From Strigamia acuminata (lineage: Eukaryota > Arthropoda > Chilopoda > Geophilomorpha > Linotaeniidae): a stretch of DNA of 64,000 nucleotides. The notes beneath the pieces are model-generated. The model did no database searches and had not been told where the DNA came from. It worked only from the letters and a program-made list of their open reading frames with translations. Position numbers and translations under genes: made by a program. The stretch covers positions 2,607,087-2,671,086 of the forward strand of contig OX442314.1 in NCBI GenBank assembly GCA_949358305.1. Direction: 5' to 3'. Each line of letters begins with the position of its first letter. Position 1 is the first letter of the stretch. Positions 60,040 to 64,000 of the stretch are shown here, piece by piece.

Positions 60040-61058
60040 TGTCCTCACATGTCTCAGGCATTTGACCTTCGAAATTCCATTATTTCTCCGCCCGGCGACG
60101 ATTTCTGCCCAGTTCAGGTGCGCTTTCAGTTGCGAACAAGTGTAAACAACATCTGTTGATAGATACGGTGAGCCTGGAGTCGGTGATTACGTAATGTTGA
60201 ATATTGCGAGTTCGTGCTGAATCGGTCAAAGTCAAAGGTGTCTGCGCCGAGTTAGGTGCTGCCAAACTACTCGGTGAATAGCATTTGGGGGAAGGAGGGT
60301 TGGCAGGTAAAACTCGCTTGTTCTGTTTGATACGTCAGTTCCTACTAAGCTCCGGAAACTGAGGAATGTGGATAGATGGGCTTGGTTTTTATGATAATGT
60401 TGTAAATTTGATAAGATTAAACCCACAACTTTCTTCTTTTGGGGGATGTTGGGTTTTTATTTTATTTTATTCTATTTTATTTTATTTTTTTTTATTTATT
60501 TAATATTTTTTAATTAGATGGGTTTTTATTGAGTTGATATGGTATTATACTATTTTGTAGCTTTTAATTTTAATTGCAGCTTTTATTTCGGTGGTAATTA
60601 ATTTTATTTGTAACGATGTTGTTGATGCTCATTAGCCGTAATTGAAAGATGTCACTTATCCCTAATTTTTCTTGTTGGTAAACTAGATGGGATTAGTGCG
60701 CCATCTGTTGGATTAGTTTCTAACTTTAAAAAACATGGTGAGTTCGGTATACATTTTTTTAACTATAATTTTTTTTTGAAATGAAATAAATAAAATGGCA
60801 GTTAAACTGATGGGGAATATTCTCTTGGATTAAAACTGCATTTGTAGAGAACAGAAATTATATATTAAAATTGCTCATTCAGTTTCCAGGGGAGTTGTGT
60901 CAATGAACATCAGTATACATCAGTATATTCTAAAATTATTTGTAGATCCAATGACCCCGATGTATGCGCTGTTATAAACTTCTACTGCACAATAATTCTT
61001 GATTGGCATAGACATCAGTACTGATAATAATAAAAAAAAACTAGTAAATCTTAGTTTA
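60040..61058. other. upstream region of the claudin-like gene
   Basis: The first ~260 bp upstream are relatively GC-rich, perhaps promoter and 5' UTR. Beyond 60440 the sequence is AT-rich. No gene is supported here. Confidence 0.4.
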
Positions 61059-61616
61059 GGTGCATTCAAAGTTTCTGTTTTTGTGCTGCCATCAGAAGCC
61101 ATAAATCATTGAAAGCAATTAAAACTGAAACCAGAACTAGAGTAGTTTTTGATGTTGTTTAAGTCAGCAAAAACCAAGCTATAAACAGCCACAACAGATC
61201 CGTTTAAAATTTCTATTTAAATAGTTTTTAGTGTTTCTGTAAACAGCTAAAACTAAAATGTAAAAATATAAAAAAAAAAAAAAAAAACACGTCCAACTAT
61301 GAGACGATTTTGTTTTTGGGTCTATTTACAATTTTAGGCTTAAAAATTGATCATCCGATAGGATGAGCGGGCTAACCTTTACTCATGTTTTAGAAGGCGG
61401 AAGCTTCGCCTAAAAACATTATGATTATTGGAAGTTTGGTTTTTGGCTGTTTTTGATGTCCATTCTGGTAAAAATGGCAAAATACAAATACTTTGAACTC
61501 ACCTAGTGAAATAATCTTCCTCATAGTTATATAGTCATGCTTTTGTCGTGTTGTTGCTGTTTACAGGATGAGGAACATACAAAAACCATATAATAAACAG
61601 AAACTTTGAATGCACT
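61059..61616. mobile_element. ~560-bp MITE-like element with GTGCATTCAAAG ends
   Basis: The left end GGTGCATTCAAAGTTTCTGT and right end CAGAAACTTTGAATGCACTC are inverted over about 22 bp. The terminal GGTGCATTCAA is shared with the foldback MITE at 15735. TA precedes the left end; the right border has CA. The interior has no coding capacity. Confidence 0.55.
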
Positions 61617-61791
61617 CAGTGTCACGCCTACTTGATATAAAAATGAAATTCAAATTCATGTGTGAAGATCAGAGATAACTTCGCAGCAAAGGGTGGCGTT
61701 TAAACGCTGGTTTAAGATAAACATAACCTGTCATAGAATATACATGAACTCAATACTCGAGTTATTATTTCCGCGAGAGGTTTATTGACTC

Positions 61792-61974
61792 TCATGCATG
61801 AGTTAGTTCACGTGATGGTTTGAGGAGTGTTAATCCATATTCCTCGATACCGGTACAGTATTCTGCCGGTAGTCCGAGACCATCAATTGGGCGCGGTTTG
61901 TATCCATCCAAGCTCGGCATCTTTGTCTCGTCACAACTAAACGCACTACTGCAATGCATGGTTGGATCCTGTTT
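61792..61974 (-). CDS. candidate terminal exon of an unknown gene
   Basis: After a possible acceptor (TTATTAG) the minus strand stays open for about 60 codons with protein-like composition: MPSLDGYKPRPIDGLGLPAE followed by YCTGIEEYGLTLLKPSREL. AATAAA lies a few bases after the TGA (complement of 61781-61786). Codon usage and motif density look better than chance, but no upstream exon is identified. The solo LTR lies directly upstream and may have split the gene. An alternative is a small intronless gene starting at the ATG near 61959. Confidence 0.35.
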   Translation of the reverse strand, partial: KQDPTMHCSSAFSCDETKMPSLDGYKPRPIDGLGLPAEYCTGIEEYGLTLLKPSRELTHA

Positions 61975-62174
61975 CTAATAAATGTAACAATTGCCAATAG
62001 AAATCTGAAGTATTAAATTGCTAGTAAAAAGTTTGTAATAAAATTTAGTGTGAATAATGATTTTTTGGATTAAAAAGTAATCACAACAGATTGTTTGGAT
62101 AATTGAATTATTCGGTAGAAAATTGTTAATTTCACGTTTTCGGCTGCGTAGGTTTTTTTTCTGAGTGTTTTGGT

Positions 62175-62994
62175 TGTGGTGACCCAGTTGGATAAGTGTC
62201 CCCCCAGGGCGGATACTTGTCCTATGAGTCACTATGATTAAAGAGTCGTTCCCCCCCGAGTTGGCTCCACCTCCCCATGGCAGGTGTGTGCCCCGAGGGG
62301 GAGGAAGCGGCTGGTGGTCAGCCCCCATTGGTTGATCGCCGGCCCTTCACCCCACTGCATAAAAGGCTGTGTTTCCCGCCTAAAGTCAGAACTTACACAA
62401 ACGACACCAAGAACACAGCAACTACCTCACCGTCAGGCCAACTTCAACTACAAGTTAGGATTGATCGAGGATCGCTGAGTAAAGTGCAAACTGTAACTCT
62501 CACGAAGTCACTTGCGAGCTATTCCTGCGAAAGCACGAGAATAGCCCTTGTGAAATCACCCAGAATAATCGCCCAGACGATTATTCGCCGAAGTAAGTGT
62601 CCGAGTGCTTTGTAGGGAACCCCAAAGTTCCTAGACGAGGCCTCTGCGACGCTAAACAAACCCTAGACAACAGGCACGGATAGAAGACTCGAAAGAGCAT
62701 TCCACCGCGTCCGTGAAGACGAATCCGTGACGAATTAACGACAACTCGAGACGCCGCCTTTGTTCCGCCGACCACGCGGAATCGACGACGCCATCTTGAG
62801 AAATCCTTTGTTCGACGCTGACCACGTCGACTCTAGAATTATTACTGAGTGTATTTTAAAGGCATAAAGCCTGGTGAATAAATTACCTGTTTATTTACAT
62901 ACATTTGGTATTCATTTGGGTATTTACATAATTGATCACAGGTAAAGTATTACACGTTAGCGCTATTTAAACCTATACCAAGTAGGACGCGACA
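62175..62994 (+). repeat. solo LTR of a Gypsy element
   Basis: The 820-bp sequence starts TGTGGTGACCCAG and ends GTAGGACGCGACA. It is flanked by a 4-bp duplication, TGGT at 62171-62174 and 62995-62998. It contains GCATAAAAGGC (TATA-like, near 62358) and GTGAATAAATT (polyadenylation-like, near 62875). The overall plan and several words match the LTR at 5960-6975. A single LTR with a target duplication indicates recombination between the two LTRs of a former full element. Confidence 0.88.
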
Positions 62995-62998
62995 TGGT

Positions 62999-64000
62999 TA
63001 TGAAATTTTAATCAAAATGTTGAAGCCTGGATGAGAAAACCATTAAAGAAGTTGAAAAATATAATTTGAATGGCTTCGCTATTCAATCAAGTTACTGGAA
63101 GTGGAGTACATTCCATTCCATGTCTAACAAATTCAATTATTGGTCTTTTTAAAATGCCAAAGTTATTTTATTTTTTAAATTTTGTTCATGTTGTGTAATT
63201 TTTGTTGTTGTTGACAGTTAAATAAGAAGAAAACTGTATTTTGGAATGCATGTTTATGACAACACAAACAGCTTTATTTCTGTAATCAGAAGACAACACA
63301 GTACAAAATATAGAGATTATTGTATTTTATATTAATAATAATATATCATTATTGTTATTTTAAAAAGTAAATAATTCCTATTTCCATTTTTTGGTTTGTG
63401 GTTTTTTTTTTTTTTTGCTGCATTTTATTCTTATTTTCTATTCTTTAATTATTTATTTATTTTAAAAATCAAAAACCTATTTGAAATTAGTCCAACTAAA
63501 TTTGAATATAAAATATAAATAAAACAATAAAAAAACAATCAATTTAAATTCGATGGTTCAATATGGATACAATTTTTTCTTCTTCTAATTCGACAAACAA
63601 AATAAATTTTACAATTTCAGAAATAAAAAAAAATTAAAAAAAAAATATTATTTTTCTATTTTTATGAAATCAGTTTGCTTACATAAGTGTATGAGATACA
63701 GTATACATTTTTTCAATGTTGTCCTCAAAGATCTATTAGGTATGTCATTTCTTACCTGTTTGAAGACTAACACAAAACGGATAATAGCAGATTTTAATGT
63801 AGCTAAAGACATAATGGTAATTACTACATTGGGTTTTTTTTATGCCAGGTCATTTTTAAAAAAAATCATGTCTTTTTTTAGGGTTAAATTTGTATTTATT
63901 AATTTTAATTTAATTTTATAATTTTTTTTTTTTACGTTCAAGTTGGTTGAAGAGGAGGTTATACTGGTTAGTTAGATGTCAAAGCCCCGATAAAGAGATT
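62999..64000. other. AT-rich DNA
   Basis: The sequence is strongly AT-rich with long T- and A-runs. An 85-codon plus ORF at 63664-63921 is low complexity and unsupported. I see no gene or repeat. Confidence 0.5.

Overview
The window is eukaryotic nuclear DNA, most likely from an arthropod. It has low GC content, spliced genes with GT-AG introns, a CYP2-clan cytochrome P450 pair, a claudin-like four-helix gene with five exons, small secreted-peptide genes with TATA boxes, and very many transposable elements. I cannot name the species. Host genes are sparse and much of the sequence is mobile-element DNA or its relics.

Layout. (1) 1-6975: 3' half of a Ty3/Gypsy-type LTR retrotransposon: integrase end of pol, an unusual third ORF probably spliced to a small acidic leader exon, polypurine tract and 3' LTR. 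(2) 6980-9215: a patch of gene fragments: a broken dynein heavy-chain piece, four N-terminal exons resembling RPAP1, and a stop-containing Gln-rich coiled-coil piece. (3) 9.2-22.4 kb: gene-poor DNA with dispersed and tandem repeats, a foldback MITE and a few weak ORFs. (4) 22488-39712: a 17.2-kb Polinton/Maverick (adintovirus-like) element bounded by ~95-bp inverted repeats that differ at one position. (5) 39.7-42.5 kb: direct repeats, a 200-bp assembly gap, and the 3' end of a second Gypsy-like element. (6) 42.8-52.6 kb, minus strand: a P450 cluster. One gene is complete (nine exons, 508 aa, total coding length divisible by three) and carries an intact Gypsy-type retrotransposon with identical 169-bp LTRs in intron 3. 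Downstream lie a decayed exon copy and a 5'-only P450 fragment. (7) 53.6-55.0 kb: two small secreted-protein genes. (8) 56.2-60.0 kb, minus: a claudin/PMP22-like membrane protein gene. (9) 61-64 kb: MITE-like repeats, a possible terminal exon, a solo LTR with a 4-bp target duplication, and AT-rich DNA.

The Polinton is the most interesting part. The plus strand carries protein-primed DNA polymerase B. A leftward block encodes packaging ATPase, a conserved 407-aa protein, penton-like minor capsid, a 53-aa ORF, major capsid, a pX-like core protein, an adenain-like protease and a long coiled coil with a C-terminal globular domain that looks like a fibre. A rightward block, starting only 36 bp from the ATPase start, encodes a zinc ribbon, a parvovirus-type phospholipase A2 in a shifted frame after a 12-A run, a chromodomain integrase, and a second adenain-like protease that lacks the usual oxyanion Gln. 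Three small accessory ORFs fill the right arm. Together these supply replication, integration, capsid assembly and maturation, packaging, and possibly membrane penetration and attachment, so this is a potentially virion-forming element. Its unusual parts are the second protease, the fibre-like gene, the frame-split zinc ribbon/PLA2, the duplicated zinc-finger module in the polymerase and the accessory ORFs.
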